Assembly: GCA_018269055.1 (NCBI GenBank)
Contig: JAFDVI010000055.1
Location: forward strand, 1-64,000
Direction: 5' to 3'
DNA: 64,000 nucleotides
Origin: Acidobacteriota bacterium
GTDB taxonomy: Bacteria > Acidobacteriota > Blastocatellia > RBC074
Positions 11,247 to 20,928 of the stretch are shown piece by piece. Position 1 is the first letter of the stretch, and each line of letters begins with the position of its first letter. The notes below the pieces were generated by a model that was given only the letters and a program-made list of their open reading frames with translations, did not search any database and was not told where the DNA came from. The translations under genes were made by a program, and so were the position numbers.

Positions 11247-11247
11247 T

Positions 11248-12495
11248 TCATCTTCCTTTGACATCGTAACAGGCCAGCGTGCCCTGGTCGCGGATGTAGA
11301 GTTTGCCGCCTGCCACAACCGGATGCGCCCAACTGTTTTTGCCTTGATCGGGAATCGTAAATCGCCCTTTTTCGTTGTACCCGCTCGGTGTCGCATCAGC
11401 CAAACCGACGACATGGTTTTCGCTCAGCAAATACAGCATCCCGTCAGCATACGTCAGCGAGCCTTTGCCGACGCTGCGATTCACCCACATGCGTTTCCCG
11501 GTCGCGAATTCCAGACACGTCAACGCTTCATTGGAAAAACCGTACAGATACCCGTTGACCAACACGATGCCGCCGTGGTGATTCATCATTTCGCGCGTGA
11601 AATAAGCTTCTTGCTGCCTCACTTCGCCGCCTTGCGCGGAAAGATTCAGCAGCGCTCCGCCCGTTCCATACGCGGAGGAGAAGAAAACCTTGTTGTCGGC
11701 AAACACCGGCGTTGTGCAATTGGCTGTCCCGTTGGCAGCTTTGTTGTATTGCCACATCAGCTTCCCGTCCGTGGCTCGAACGCCGACAGCGGCTCTGGAA
11801 GTAAAGTTCATAATCGTTCGCACGCCGCCAATATCCGCCGCAATGCAGGACGAATACGCCGCTTCATCGCTCAAGCCCGCGGTTTTCCAAACCGTCTGGC
11901 CGGACATTTTGTCCAAAGCGACGATACCCGCATCACGTCCGCCGGGCGAGACGATCAATTTGTTGCCATCTACCAGCGGCGATTCACTGATCAACCATCC
12001 GGGATTGCTGCCGCCAAATTCTTTCAAAATGTTCTTTCGCCAAACAGCCGACCCGTCGCGTGCGCGCAAACAAGCCAGATCACCGTTTTCCGTCAACACA
12101 TACAACCTGTCTCCATCCGTGGTTGGCGTAGCGCGCGGTCCGTTCCCTCTTCGCTCGTCGCCCTTTGGCCCCAGGGCCGTTGACCACACTGTTTTGCCGT
12201 CAGGACGGTTCAGCGCAAAAACAACGCTGGCTTCGCTTCGAGTTCCCTGCACATAAATTCGATCACCAACAATCGCCATCGAGCCAAACCCTTCACCAAT
12301 CCCCGAAATCGCCCACAAAGATTTTGGCCCTGTCGAGGGCCACTGTTTTAATAACCCGGTTTCCGGCGACAAACCGTTGCGATTGGCTCCACGCCATTGC
12401 GGCCAATCCCCATCCGCAAAGGAAGCGGGCGCTCCCGCAGTCATCGAAGACAACATCAGTACAAAAAACAATACCGACAATCGAAGCTTTTGCAT
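11248..12495 (-). CDS. Exported PQQ-binding-like beta-propeller protein
   Basis: 415 residues with a signal peptide (about 1-27). Repeats with Trp and Gly at blade positions fit an eight-bladed quinoprotein-like propeller: DWPQWRGANRNGLSPETGLL at the start, then units such as GDRLYVLTENGDLACLRARD and NKLIVSPGGRDAGIVALDKM. The opening motif is that of the PQQ-like/BamB-related repeat proteins common in Planctomycetes and Acidobacteriota, which mostly lack proof of cofactor binding. A strong Shine-Dalgarno precedes the ATG. It lies 37 nt after the FCD-GntR gene and is followed at once by Uma2. Confidence 0.85.
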   Translation of the reverse strand: MQKLRLSVLFFVLMLSSMTAGAPASFADGDWPQWRGANRNGLSPETGLLKQWPSTGPKSLWAISGIGEGFGSMAIVGDRIYVQGTRSEASVVFALNRPDGKTVWSTALGPKGDERRGNGPRATPTTDGDRLYVLTENGDLACLRARDGSAVWRKNILKEFGGSNPGWLISESPLVDGNKLIVSPGGRDAGIVALDKMSGQTVWKTAGLSDEAAYSSCIAADIGGVRTIMNFTSRAAVGVRATDGKLMWQYNKAANGTANCTTPVFADNKVFFSSAYGTGGALLNLSAQGGEVRQQEAYFTREMMNHHGGIVLVNGYLYGFSNEALTCLEFATGKRMWVNRSVGKGSLTYADGMLYLLSENHVVGLADATPSGYNEKGRFTIPDQGKNSWAHPVVAGGKLYIRDQGTLACYDVKGR

Positions 12496-12532
12496 TATGA
12501 ATCTCCTTATCCTTGTGGGTTGACGGTGGGTC

Positions 12533-13213
12533 TTAGGGTTTTCGTTTCGGAAATAGCTTGCTCAGAATCTCGTCCTGCCAGTATTCAACCGAACCTTTCA
12601 TCTTCTGGCGAATCTGTTTGTCTTTCTTGTTCTCCAGAACAGCGATAATCTCCGCATGCTTGGCGGCGCTGTCTATGTAATTGACCTGCTCACGAACATT
12701 TTTCATGACAAAGAAAGCGAACAATGGCACGACGACTTTTTCCAGCGCCTCTGCCAAATAAGTGTTCCCCGCCAATTCCCAAATCTTGCGATGAAACGCC
12801 AAGTCGTTTTCATAAAACACGGGTAAATCCAATGCCATTGCGGCTTTTTTCATACCATCCGTTAGCGCGCGCAATTTTGCCAGATCAGCCTCCGTCACAT
12901 TTTCCTTTGCCCATTCAATGGCCAGTGCTTCAAGTTCAGCACGCAGCCGAAAAATGTCATCCACGTCATCACGACTCAATTTGGTGACGATGGTTCCTTT
13001 GAAGGGAACTTTCTGGACAAACCCTTGATGCTCCAATTCGATCAAAGCTTCCCGCACCAAAGGGGTTCCCACGCCCAACTGCTGCGCGATTTTGTTTTCA
13101 ACAATGGGATCACCGGATTCCAACTTACCGGCCAAAATGGCGTTTTTGACCGAAATGACGATCTGATCTTTTTTGGTGATCGGTTTGATCTGACCCAAAG
13201 CGTCTGGGTTCAT
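12533..13213 (-). CDS. GntR-family FCD-domain transcriptional regulator
   Basis: 226 residues. The N-terminal winged helix (VSVKNAILAGKLESGDPIVE, IAQQLGVGTPLVREALIELE, GFVQKVPFKGTIV) is followed by an all-helical FCD ligand-binding domain (DIFRLRAELEALAIEWA through FHRKIWELAGNTYLAEALE). The Asp/His residues that bind metal in many FCD proteins are partly present (ENDLAFHRKIW, AAKHAEII). FCD regulators usually sense carboxylic acids or sugar acids and repress neighbouring catabolic operons. It heads the minus-strand group ending with the second GntR gene and is divergent from the LACTB-like gene across 230 bp, which probably holds both promoters. Confidence 0.9.
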   Translation of the reverse strand: MNPDALGQIKPITKKDQIVISVKNAILAGKLESGDPIVENKIAQQLGVGTPLVREALIELEHQGFVQKVPFKGTIVTKLSRDDVDDIFRLRAELEALAIEWAKENVTEADLAKLRALTDGMKKAAMALDLPVFYENDLAFHRKIWELAGNTYLAEALEKVVVPLFAFFVMKNVREQVNYIDSAAKHAEIIAVLENKKDKQIRQKMKGSVEYWQDEILSKLFPKRKP

Positions 13214-13443
13214 CTTGGTTCTTCCTTGGTTTTTAGTGCCTGGTTGTCAGTAATCTGTACACCGAAGTTACATGCCTTGCGGGACGTGGTGCTAATGGTA
13301 ACACACCTATCCGCCGATCAAACGGCGAAAGATTCGCCAACCCGGTTGCATTGATATTTTTATGGTTCAATGTTACTTCAATTTTTCAGAGAGTTGGACT
13401 GCCTGCAACTAATCCAAAATCAAGATCGTTTTCCGGAGGATTT

Positions 13444-14544
13444 ATGTGGCCTTTTCGTCGCCTGGCATCTGCGCTTCCCCTCTTGATCGTCTTTTCGACC
13501 ATTGCACTGGCACAGCAAATTGATGTTCACCGCAACATTCCGCTGATTGAAAAGATGATCGCCGAAGAGATGGAAAAGAACTCCGTCCCAGGATTATCCG
13601 TAGCCATCGCCTTGAACGGCAAGGTCGTTTATGAAAAAGGATTTGGCTTTGCCGATCTGGAGCAGAAAGTTCCTTTCACGCCGCAAACCGTTTCGCGTAT
13701 CGGTTCAATTTCCAAAACCTTCACGGCATTGTCCGTTATGCAACTGGTAGAGCAAGGCAAGATCAAGCTCGACGACGAAGTGCAGACTTACGTTCCCACG
13801 TTTCCACGCAAATCAGCGCCAATCACAATTCGCCAGTTGCTGGGCCATCAAGGCGGCATTCGACATTACAAAGGCAATGAGATGCTCAGCAATGTGCATT
13901 ACGACGATGTCGAATCGGCGCTGGCAATTTTCAAAGACGATCCGCTGGTCAACGAGCCGGGCGAAAAATACAGTTATTCGACATACGGCTTCAACCTGCT
14001 CAGCCGTGTAGTCGAAGTCACTTCCGGAGAAACCTTTCTCGATTACCTGAACAAACACATCATCTCGCCTCTGGGCCTGAAGCAAACCTACCCCGACCGA
14101 CCGCCCAACCTGATCCCGCTTCGTGCGCGCAATTACACGAAAACTCGGAGTGGCCCGCTTGAAAACGCTCCCGCCGTGGATCAAAGCAACAAATGGGGCG
14201 GCGGCGGACTGCTCTCAACCGTTGAAGATTTGATCAAATATGCCGCATCTTACGATGGCAACACATTGGCCAAGCCGGAGACCATCAAGCTGATGTTCAC
14301 CGCGCAAAACACGCGCGACGGCAAACCGACGGCGTATGGATTTGGATGGGCGCTGGCGAATGATCAGGGAAAACGCCGCGTCGAACATTCGGGCGGCTCC
14401 ATCGGTGCGACAGCCATCCTGACTAAATATCCTGAACAGGGATTGATCATCGCGGCCCTGGTCAATTGCGATCATTACGGCGCGGCCCAGTTCAAAACCC
14501 GAATTGCCAAGATCCTTCTGGAGGCGCAGTCCTCAACCAGGTGA
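13444..14544 (+). CDS. Exported serine beta-lactamase-like hydrolase, LACTB type
   Basis: 366 residues from the ATG at 13444, chosen because of the CCGGAGG box just upstream and the signal peptide it gives (cleavage near ALAQQ). The beta-lactamase/transpeptidase motifs are SISK (nucleophile Ser and Lys, in VSRIGSISKTFTAL), YST in SYSTYGFNLLSRVVE in place of YxN, and HSGG in place of KTG. The YST form and TIRQLLGHQGGIRHY are closest to the LACTB branch, which contains proteases and esterases instead of true beta-lactamases. The stop codon overlaps the GTG start of the EamA gene, so the two are co-translated. Confidence 0.88.
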   Translation: MWPFRRLASALPLLIVFSTIALAQQIDVHRNIPLIEKMIAEEMEKNSVPGLSVAIALNGKVVYEKGFGFADLEQKVPFTPQTVSRIGSISKTFTALSVMQLVEQGKIKLDDEVQTYVPTFPRKSAPITIRQLLGHQGGIRHYKGNEMLSNVHYDDVESALAIFKDDPLVNEPGEKYSYSTYGFNLLSRVVEVTSGETFLDYLNKHIISPLGLKQTYPDRPPNLIPLRARNYTKTRSGPLENAPAVDQSNKWGGGGLLSTVEDLIKYAASYDGNTLAKPETIKLMFTAQNTRDGKPTAYGFGWALANDQGKRRVEHSGGSIGATAILTKYPEQGLIIAALVNCDHYGAAQFKTRIAKILLEAQSSTR

Positions 14545-15506
14545 GCGCACTGACTTCTCCTCAAATCAAAGATCATGGCCACTCGGCAAGAGGTTATTTG
14601 CTGGCGGCAGGCGCGGCAGCGTTCTGGGGATTTTCCGGCGTTGTCACCAGTTATTTGCTGCGACGCAGGCAAATGCGCCCGGACGATTTGCTGGTGTTTC
14701 GCACAGGCTTTGCCGCGCTGATTTTATTTGGCTGGTTGCGATTAACGTCCAAACACCTGATTAAAATTCGCCTGTCGGATGTTCCCTATTTTGCTTTGTT
14801 GGGCTTGATCGGCCTGGTTGCCAATCAGGGGTTTTACTATCTGGCGCTGACCAGGGTCAGCGTCGGTTACGCATTGATGCTGCAATATCTGGCGCCGATT
14901 TTTCTGATGGCGTATGGCGTGACGTCGAAAACCGAACGATTGACGACGGGCAAAATCGTTTCCGCCGTTTTGGCGCTGACCGGTGCGGCGCTGATGCTGT
15001 TTGGCCAACCCGGAGGCATCGGACAGATTTCCTGGCTTGGAACGTTGTGCGCGATCGGTTCCGGGATCGGATTTGCGTTCTACACCGCATACGGCAAACA
15101 CGGACTGCGCCGATATGATTCACGGACGATGATGGCGTATGCATTTTTCTTTGCGGCATTGATCTGGCTGGTGATACGTCCGCCGTGGAAAATTGCCTGG
15201 GCGAGTTACGATGCTTCGATGTGGGCGTTTTTCTTCTATCTGGGAGCAGTGGCAACCGTGCTTCCCTTTGCATTCTATCTGGCCAGCTTGAAACATCTGG
15301 AAGCCAGTCGCACCAGCCTGACCTCGATTCTGGAGCCGGTCGTTGCGGCGATGGCGGCTTGGGTCTGGCTTGGCCAGACCCTTTTGCCGCTGCAAATCGC
15401 TGGCGGATTGGCAGTATTGCTTGGCGTTCTTTTATTACAAGTCGAATCTTTGCTGACCAAACGAAACCTCAATCAAATTGTGGCCTCGTTATTTTTCAAC
15501 CTGTAA
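14541..15506 (+). CDS. EamA-family (DMT) transporter, RarD/RhaT-like
   Basis: 321 residues, ten predicted TM helices in two EamA halves of five (first from YLLAAGAAAFWGFSGVVTSYL, second from ISWLGTLCAIGSGIGFAFYT). The second half ends in the usual ASRTSLTSILEPVVAAMAAW block. The start is the GTG at 14541, whose bases overlap the stop of the LACTB-like gene (GTGA); no upstream in-frame start avoids a longer overlap. The family exports or imports metabolites, often amino acids; the substrate cannot be read from sequence. Its last 18 bp overlap the 3' end of the convergent BON gene. Confidence 0.88.
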   Translation: MSALTSPQIKDHGHSARGYLLAAGAAAFWGFSGVVTSYLLRRRQMRPDDLLVFRTGFAALILFGWLRLTSKHLIKIRLSDVPYFALLGLIGLVANQGFYYLALTRVSVGYALMLQYLAPIFLMAYGVTSKTERLTTGKIVSAVLALTGAALMLFGQPGGIGQISWLGTLCAIGSGIGFAFYTAYGKHGLRRYDSRTMMAYAFFFAALIWLVIRPPWKIAWASYDASMWAFFFYLGAVATVLPFAFYLASLKHLEASRTSLTSILEPVVAAMAAWVWLGQTLLPLQIAGGLAVLLGVLLLQVESLLTKRNLNQIVASLFFNL

Positions 15507-16079
15507 TTCGCTTTGGACTTCGAACAAACCTGACACTGTGCCGGCTTTGAGCTTAGCCAAATCGCTGTCGGACTTTGAAGACACAACGCCTTTCAACGTC
15601 AGCCGTCCGTTTTTGATGATGATATGGATGGAGGGAACTGCTCCTTGGCCGTAACGAAACAGCGGCGAGCCGCTATTGAACAGTTCACGATACACAGCTC
15701 TTCTGAGCCGATCATCGTTCGGAGACAAAGGCAAAACTTCGATTCTGCTATCAACGCTTGCGACGCCTTCGAGCTTGCGAACGCGCCGTTCCGCATCTTT
15801 TTTGATCGTTGGCCGGGTCACTTCTCCACGCAAATGAACTGTGCCATCGGGTTCGACGTTTCCTTCCAACCAATCAAACACGCCGAATGTCGGAATCGTC
15901 ACCAGTTCCTTCCGAACTGCCTTGGCCAACCGCTCAACCTCTCTCGAATCGCGCTCCGTCTGCGTCCGCTGTTCCAGCTTTTTCTTTTTCTTTTGAGGCT
16001 CAAACGAACTATTGGCGGAAACGCCGGACGCAACCAGCAACGTCGCGACAATAAACAGCGCAAAGAAAACATTCTTCAT
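15489..16079 (-). CDS. Exported protein with two BON domains
   Basis: 196 residues from the ATG at 16079, which has a full AAAGGAGG box. A signal peptide (about 1-23) is followed by a Lys-rich stretch, then two BON domains: about 47-112 (FDWLEGNVEPDGTVHLRGEV to VRKLEGVASVDSRIEVLPLS) and about 118-195 (RLRRAVYRELF to VQSELQVE), each with the conserved Gly at the start of the second strand. BON domains bind membranes or phospholipids and occur in OsmY- and secretin-associated proteins; here a periplasmic envelope-stability role is inferred. It lies downstream of the TPR-CHAT gene. Confidence 0.85.
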   Translation of the reverse strand: MKNVFFALFIVATLLVASGVSANSSFEPQKKKKKLEQRTQTERDSREVERLAKAVRKELVTIPTFGVFDWLEGNVEPDGTVHLRGEVTRPTIKKDAERRVRKLEGVASVDSRIEVLPLSPNDDRLRRAVYRELFNSGSPLFRYGQGAVPSIHIIIKNGRLTLKGVVSSKSDSDLAKLKAGTVSGLFEVQSELQVEK

Positions 16080-16113
16080 AAAATTCTTCCTCCTTTGGGT
16101 TAGACAATAAGCC

Positions 16114-19100
16114 TCACCTTCCCAGCAATGCAAAACCCGCCCAGTAGAAAGGTTGTTTGAGTTCTTCATGGCTCAGAATTTGTAGAACCGCCGCGTGCCA
16201 GGCGAAAGCCGCGGCTTGCTTGTGATTTTTCAACTGCCGATGAAACTCGATCATTAAGTCTGCGGAATCGGCTCGCCACTGTCCGACCAGCGCAGATTTG
16301 CTGCCGGCAACAAACCACGCCCAAGTCCAAGCCGTCATTGCGCGATTGGACAAAGCTCGCGGCTGCGCCCATTCGCTGGATTCCATCACCGCAACCTCCG
16401 CTTTCAAATTCAGCTTCAACAATTCGCGTAATTCGAGCAGGCCGTCTTCCCTGGTTCCGGCATTTTGCGATTCATGATTTGCCGACAAAACCAACAATGA
16501 AAACAGAGGACTGGCTTCGTAATGAATTCCGGTTGTTGCAAAGTGGAGTACGCGCGCGTTGCCGAGTTCGGATTTCACCTTCTCTTCGACGGCATCGGCT
16601 CCAGCGAGCGTCAAACTTTGTCGCGGACCATATATCCGGCCAAGCTCAGCCACTTCTTTCGCCCTGTCCACAAGCGAATCAAGTTGTTTTGGAGCCAGAG
16701 CGACTTTGATTTGCGCCATTGTTTCCTGACTCGGGGAAGGATTGGCAATCGCCAGCATTTCAAGTCCCGATTTGGGGCGAGTCCCAGCCGGAGCAGGAAT
16801 TCTGGTATTGGCAATCGTATGTAGAATCGTCAGCGACGGCACACACCCGATGGCAAAATCTTCAACCAGATAATGGTCGTTTTCTCCCCGTAACACTGGA
16901 AACGGAAGTCCCCAGGTAATCGCATCCGGAGCGATGATCAGATGCGTTTTCCCCGTCAAAGACGCTTCTGCAGGTTTCAATAACAACTCATAAAGCTCAC
17001 GCGCCTGAACATTCACTGTTTCGTCCTGATTGGCGATGGACTGATTCAACTGGGAAATGCGCGCATACAGTTCGCTTCGCGTTGTGGCCAGAATGAAGAT
17101 TTTCAGTGTGCCCCCGGAAGGTCTTTTGACGGCTTTTGCCTGATCTTTAGTGAAAACGAACAGGCAAACCTGCTCATCGGTTTCGACGAATTCCAGCAGC
17201 GCCGTTTTTGCATCGGGAACCAAAGCCGAGGCTTGTTCCATCGTGGCCGGTTTGATTTCGCCGCGAAGCGTTTTCAGCAACGGGTGCAGCGCATACAGTC
17301 GCGAACGAAAAGCGCCATAGTCGGTCTGCGATTTTTGAAGTTTTGTTTTCAGTTCCGCCAGTTTGACGGGATTGGGCTTGTCCCGTTCCTGTTCGCGGTA
17401 AAGCTGCAAATTGAGCTTGGTGATTTCATCCAGAAATTGCCCCTCCTTCGTCTGCTCGCGCGAACTCATCGTTTTCGTAATCTGCGTTTTGACGTTTTGC
17501 AGCAATCCGGTCAAAACGCGAATTTTGGCGCGTTGAGAGAAGTTGTAGGCTTCGTTTCCGTGCCCTTCTCCCAACGTCACATCCACCATCGCCAAGTAGG
17601 GCGCGATTTTGCTTTCAAAAAACCTGGGCTGCTGAGCGCGGCTGGCTTGAGGGCGCATGGTTTCAATGATGTTAATCGCTTCCAGCAACGATTTTCGCGC
17701 TGAAGCCAGATCATTCGATCGAAAGTATGCCTTGCCTGTGCGGTACCGCGCCTGCCAGAAAAGGTCTAACTCACCGTCCTTTTTGGCAAACTCCGCCGCC
17801 TGCTGCGCAATTTCAACGGTCTTGGGAAAATCCCCTTGCAGGTAATGAACCTGTGCAATGTTCAACAGCGCTGCCGCAATACCGGAAGAACTGCCCAGCA
17901 TTTCGAAAATCTGGCGACTGCGGTTGTATTGCTCGAGCGCGCCTGCATAATCCTGCTTGGCCGAAAGCGTCAGCCCTACATCCAACAACGCGAGAGCGAT
18001 TTCCCGATTGTCGCCAATCAGTTCGCGCACGCTGAGCGCTTCTTTGTACGCCGTCAGAGCTTCATCCAATTTCCCGCCACTGAAGTTCGCCCCGCCGACT
18101 TTTTGTAACCCCGCTGCTAAATCTGTTTTGTTATCCAGCGCCCGCGCAATTGCCAGATTCTGTTCATACGCTTGAAGCGCAGGCTGGTACGCGCCATTTA
18201 ACGAGTAAATCAGCCCAATGCCTTGCAACGCGCGCGCTTCTCCTTCGCGGGTTCCGGCGTCGCGCTCGGCTTGCAGACTTCGCTGGTAAAACATCAGCGC
18301 CTGGTTGTAATCGCCCTGGTCATAAAGAATGTTTGCCAGGTTGTGATAGGCGTACCCAAGGTTGCGCCGATTTCCTGCCGCGATGAAACGGTTGACGGCC
18401 TGTCGAAACAAATTGGTGGCAGCAACATCGTGGCTTTGTTCGTATTCGATACCAGCCATTTTCAGCACCATTTGCGCGGCATCGTTCGGACGTTTGGATT
18501 CGTCGTACAACTGAACGCAGCGCCAATAAAATCCTATGGCGGTATCAGAATCTCCTTTTTCATTGTGGACGTTTCCGATGTTTTCAACCGTGCGGATCAC
18601 TTCCTGTTGCCGACCCAGCGCCTCAAAAATCGCCAGCGCGCGTTGAAAATACTCCAGCGATTCGGGGAATTTGCTCTGCGACATGAACACCAAACCGATG
18701 CTGCTGAGCGAACGTGCCACCTCTTCCTTGCGACCCGATTCTTCATCAATCGCCAGACTCTTTCGATACGCCGCCAAGGCTTCGTCAAATCGCTTTTGCA
18801 GAAAATGAATGATGCCCGTTTTGTGCCAGGCGTCGGAAAGTTCGTTCCGATCGTTCAAGCGTTCAGCCACCAAAATCTGGCTTTGCAGCAGATTCAATGC
18901 CCGCGCGTAATTGCCCTGCGCATAGGCGCGGTCGCTTTGCCCGGCGATCAAAAACAGCAGTTCGCGGGTGACCAAATCGCTTTCCTGACCCAACAACCGG
19001 CGGCGCTCTTCGTCCGTCTTGATTTCGGTCAATGCATTGAGCAGGCCGGAAATCGGCGAAACTTCGCTCCACACTTTCCATTCGCCGTTTTCTTTGACGA

Positions 19101-19449
19101 ATGCCATTTCGACGCGAACGTCCGTTATCGAATTCACGTTGCCGTTTTTTACCCGGCGACGAGCGGAAACACGCAAACTGCCTGTGTTGCCTTCGATTTT
19201 GACGCGCGAAACGATCAAATCAGAAAAGCTCAACTCCGCATTTCCAAACTGTCGCGCTAGAACCTCAGACCGATGGGCGCGTCCCGGCGAATCCGTGTGC
19301 CAAATTGCCTGCATTGCTGACCAGTCTTTGCGCCCGTAAGCGTCGAAATATTTGCCGACAACCGCCCGCAGCGATTCCTCGTCCGATTGTCCAAAAGCCA
19401 GTGAGGCGAAGGTAAATACCAGTGCCAGAACTTTGATCGCTCGCATCAT
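16114..19449 (-). CDS. Exported NTF2-like/TPR/CHAT protein with degenerate catalytic pair
   Basis: 1111 residues from MMRAIKV (ATG at 19449, or 19446); the longer upstream extension would bury the signal peptide. Order of parts: signal peptide (1-20), an NTF2/SnoaL-like domain (about 22-130, ESLRAVVGKYFDAYGRKDW to GEWKVWSEVSP), a long run of TPRs (about 150-680), a helical/coiled segment, then a C-terminal CHAT domain (about 800-1111). CHAT is a caspase/separase-type peptidase fold. The usual HFATHG is HFATTG here (Thr at about 973, bases 16531-16533) and the usual LSAC is MESS (Ser at about 1025, bases 16375-16377). Catalysis is thus probably lost and the domain may act as a scaffold or binding module. 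Confidence 0.85.
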   Translation of the reverse strand: MMRAIKVLALVFTFASLAFGQSDEESLRAVVGKYFDAYGRKDWSAMQAIWHTDSPGRAHRSEVLARQFGNAELSFSDLIVSRVKIEGNTGSLRVSARRRVKNGNVNSITDVRVEMAFVKENGEWKVWSEVSPISGLLNALTEIKTDEERRRLLGQESDLVTRELLFLIAGQSDRAYAQGNYARALNLLQSQILVAERLNDRNELSDAWHKTGIIHFLQKRFDEALAAYRKSLAIDEESGRKEEVARSLSSIGLVFMSQSKFPESLEYFQRALAIFEALGRQQEVIRTVENIGNVHNEKGDSDTAIGFYWRCVQLYDESKRPNDAAQMVLKMAGIEYEQSHDVAATNLFRQAVNRFIAAGNRRNLGYAYHNLANILYDQGDYNQALMFYQRSLQAERDAGTREGEARALQGIGLIYSLNGAYQPALQAYEQNLAIARALDNKTDLAAGLQKVGGANFSGGKLDEALTAYKEALSVRELIGDNREIALALLDVGLTLSAKQDYAGALEQYNRSRQIFEMLGSSSGIAAALLNIAQVHYLQGDFPKTVEIAQQAAEFAKKDGELDLFWQARYRTGKAYFRSNDLASARKSLLEAINIIETMRPQASRAQQPRFFESKIAPYLAMVDVTLGEGHGNEAYNFSQRAKIRVLTGLLQNVKTQITKTMSSREQTKEGQFLDEITKLNLQLYREQERDKPNPVKLAELKTKLQKSQTDYGAFRSRLYALHPLLKTLRGEIKPATMEQASALVPDAKTALLEFVETDEQVCLFVFTKDQAKAVKRPSGGTLKIFILATTRSELYARISQLNQSIANQDETVNVQARELYELLLKPAEASLTGKTHLIIAPDAITWGLPFPVLRGENDHYLVEDFAIGCVPSLTILHTIANTRIPAPAGTRPKSGLEMLAIANPSPSQETMAQIKVALAPKQLDSLVDRAKEVAELGRIYGPRQSLTLAGADAVEEKVKSELGNARVLHFATTGIHYEASPLFSLLVLSANHESQNAGTREDGLLELRELLKLNLKAEVAVMESSEWAQPRALSNRAMTAWTWAWFVAGSKSALVGQWRADSADLMIEFHRQLKNHKQAAAFAWHAAVLQILSHEELKQPFYWAGFALLGR

Positions 19450-19684
19450 TTGTGACCCCTGAAAAGGTTGGTTCGTGTCGTCCCGCAGCCCATTGCGGCG
19501 AACAATTCCACCGATGAACGACAAATCTTCCAATTGGCGTCTTTCGACGCCTGCGGCCAAATCGCTTTTTGCAAAGCTTTACGACTGTTTCGCTTTGCGG
19601 CATGCTTGCGGCACAGTTTCATTCATTCCCGAAATTTCAACTTTGAAAGGAGAGTTGCGCTCGTTCGACGGCGCAAACTGACGT

Positions 19685-20920
19685 ATGAAAAAACTTGGCA
19701 TAGGTTTCATTGGCAGCGGTTTCATCACACGGTTTCACATCAAATCCTTCATCGCAGTGCGCGACGCCGATGTGCTCGGCGTTTGGAGCCCCAACAAAAC
19801 GAATGCCGAAAGCGCGGCGGAACTTGCGCGCTCCATTCGCGTCGGAAACGCCCAGGCGTTCAATTCCATCGAAGAAATGGTCGCTTCGCCGGACATTGAC
19901 GCCATTTGGTTATGCGGCCCGAACCACAAACGCATTGAAAATCTGGAAGCAATCGTAAAGACGATCAAATCCGGCAAAGGTTCCCTGCGCGGCATCGCCA
20001 TCGAAAAACCGCTTGCGCGCAATGCCGCCGAAGCCAAACGCGTCATTGAATTGATCGAAGAATCCGGGTTGCTGCATGGGTACCTGGAAGACCAGCTTTT
20101 CGAGCCCGGCGTTGAGCGCGGCAGAGAAATTCTGTGGCGCAGGGCTGCTGCGTTGACCGGTCGCCCGTACATTGCCCGGTGCGCGGAAGAACACAGCGGG
20201 CCGCATAATCCATGGTTTTGGCAAGGCGAACTGCAAGGCGGCGGCGTGTTGAACGATATGATGTGCCACTCGGTCGAGGTTGCGCGTTTTTTGCTGACCG
20301 ACCCAGCCAAACCCCGCAACAGCATCAAACCCGTCAAAGTTTCGGCCACCATCGCCTGCTTGAAATGGGCGCGTCCTGAATACGCCGACCTGCTGCAACA
20401 AATAATGAGCAAGGATGTGGATTACCGGAATCGCCCTGCGGAAGATTTTGCCCGCGCAACAATTCATTACCTGGACGATGCTGGCAATCCGTTAATCGCC
20501 GAAGTGACGACTTCGTGGAGCTTCGTCGGGCCGGGGCTGCGGCTTTCCTCCGAACTTTTGGGGCCGGAATATTCAATGTTCATCAATTCGCTGAACACCA
20601 GTTTGAATCTGTTTTTCAGCCGCAAAGTGACCGGCGCAAGCGGCGAAGACCTGGTCGAAAAACAAAACGCGGAACAGGGGTTGATGCCCGTCGTTGCGAA
20701 TGAAACTTCCGAATATGGTTACGAAGCCGAGAACCGCTATTTCGTCAATTGCTTCCTGGATGGCAAACAGCCGGAAGTAAATTGCTACGATGGATTGGAA
20801 GTGACGCAACTGTTAATGACCGCGTACAAAAGCGCCGAGGAAGAACGCACGGTTGCGTTCGATCCTGTCGCCATTGAACACTTTGTTCCGGCAGTCGCGC
20901 GTGGAACCTGGAAGGGATAA
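19685..20920 (+). CDS. Gfo/Idh/MocA-family oxidoreductase
   Basis: 411 residues. The N-terminal Rossmann fold starts at once (KLGIGFIGSGFITRFHIKSF, GxGxxx nucleotide site), and the family Lys-Pro motif is present as GIAIEKPLARNAAEAK. The C-terminal alpha/beta substrate domain includes GGGVLNDMMCHSVEVARFLL, with the family's Asp/His arrangement. Such enzymes oxidise or epimerise sugars, inositols and related polyols with NAD(P). Exact substrate unknown. The gene is divergent from TPR-CHAT (235 bp between starts) and convergent with the vWA gene (8 bp between stops). There is no signal peptide, so it is cytoplasmic. Confidence 0.9.
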   Translation: MKKLGIGFIGSGFITRFHIKSFIAVRDADVLGVWSPNKTNAESAAELARSIRVGNAQAFNSIEEMVASPDIDAIWLCGPNHKRIENLEAIVKTIKSGKGSLRGIAIEKPLARNAAEAKRVIELIEESGLLHGYLEDQLFEPGVERGREILWRRAAALTGRPYIARCAEEHSGPHNPWFWQGELQGGGVLNDMMCHSVEVARFLLTDPAKPRNSIKPVKVSATIACLKWARPEYADLLQQIMSKDVDYRNRPAEDFARATIHYLDDAGNPLIAEVTTSWSFVGPGLRLSSELLGPEYSMFINSLNTSLNLFFSRKVTGASGEDLVEKQNAEQGLMPVVANETSEYGYEAENRYFVNCFLDGKQPEVNCYDGLEVTQLLMTAYKSAEEERTVAFDPVAIEHFVPAVARGTWKG

Positions 20921-20928
20921 AGCTATCT

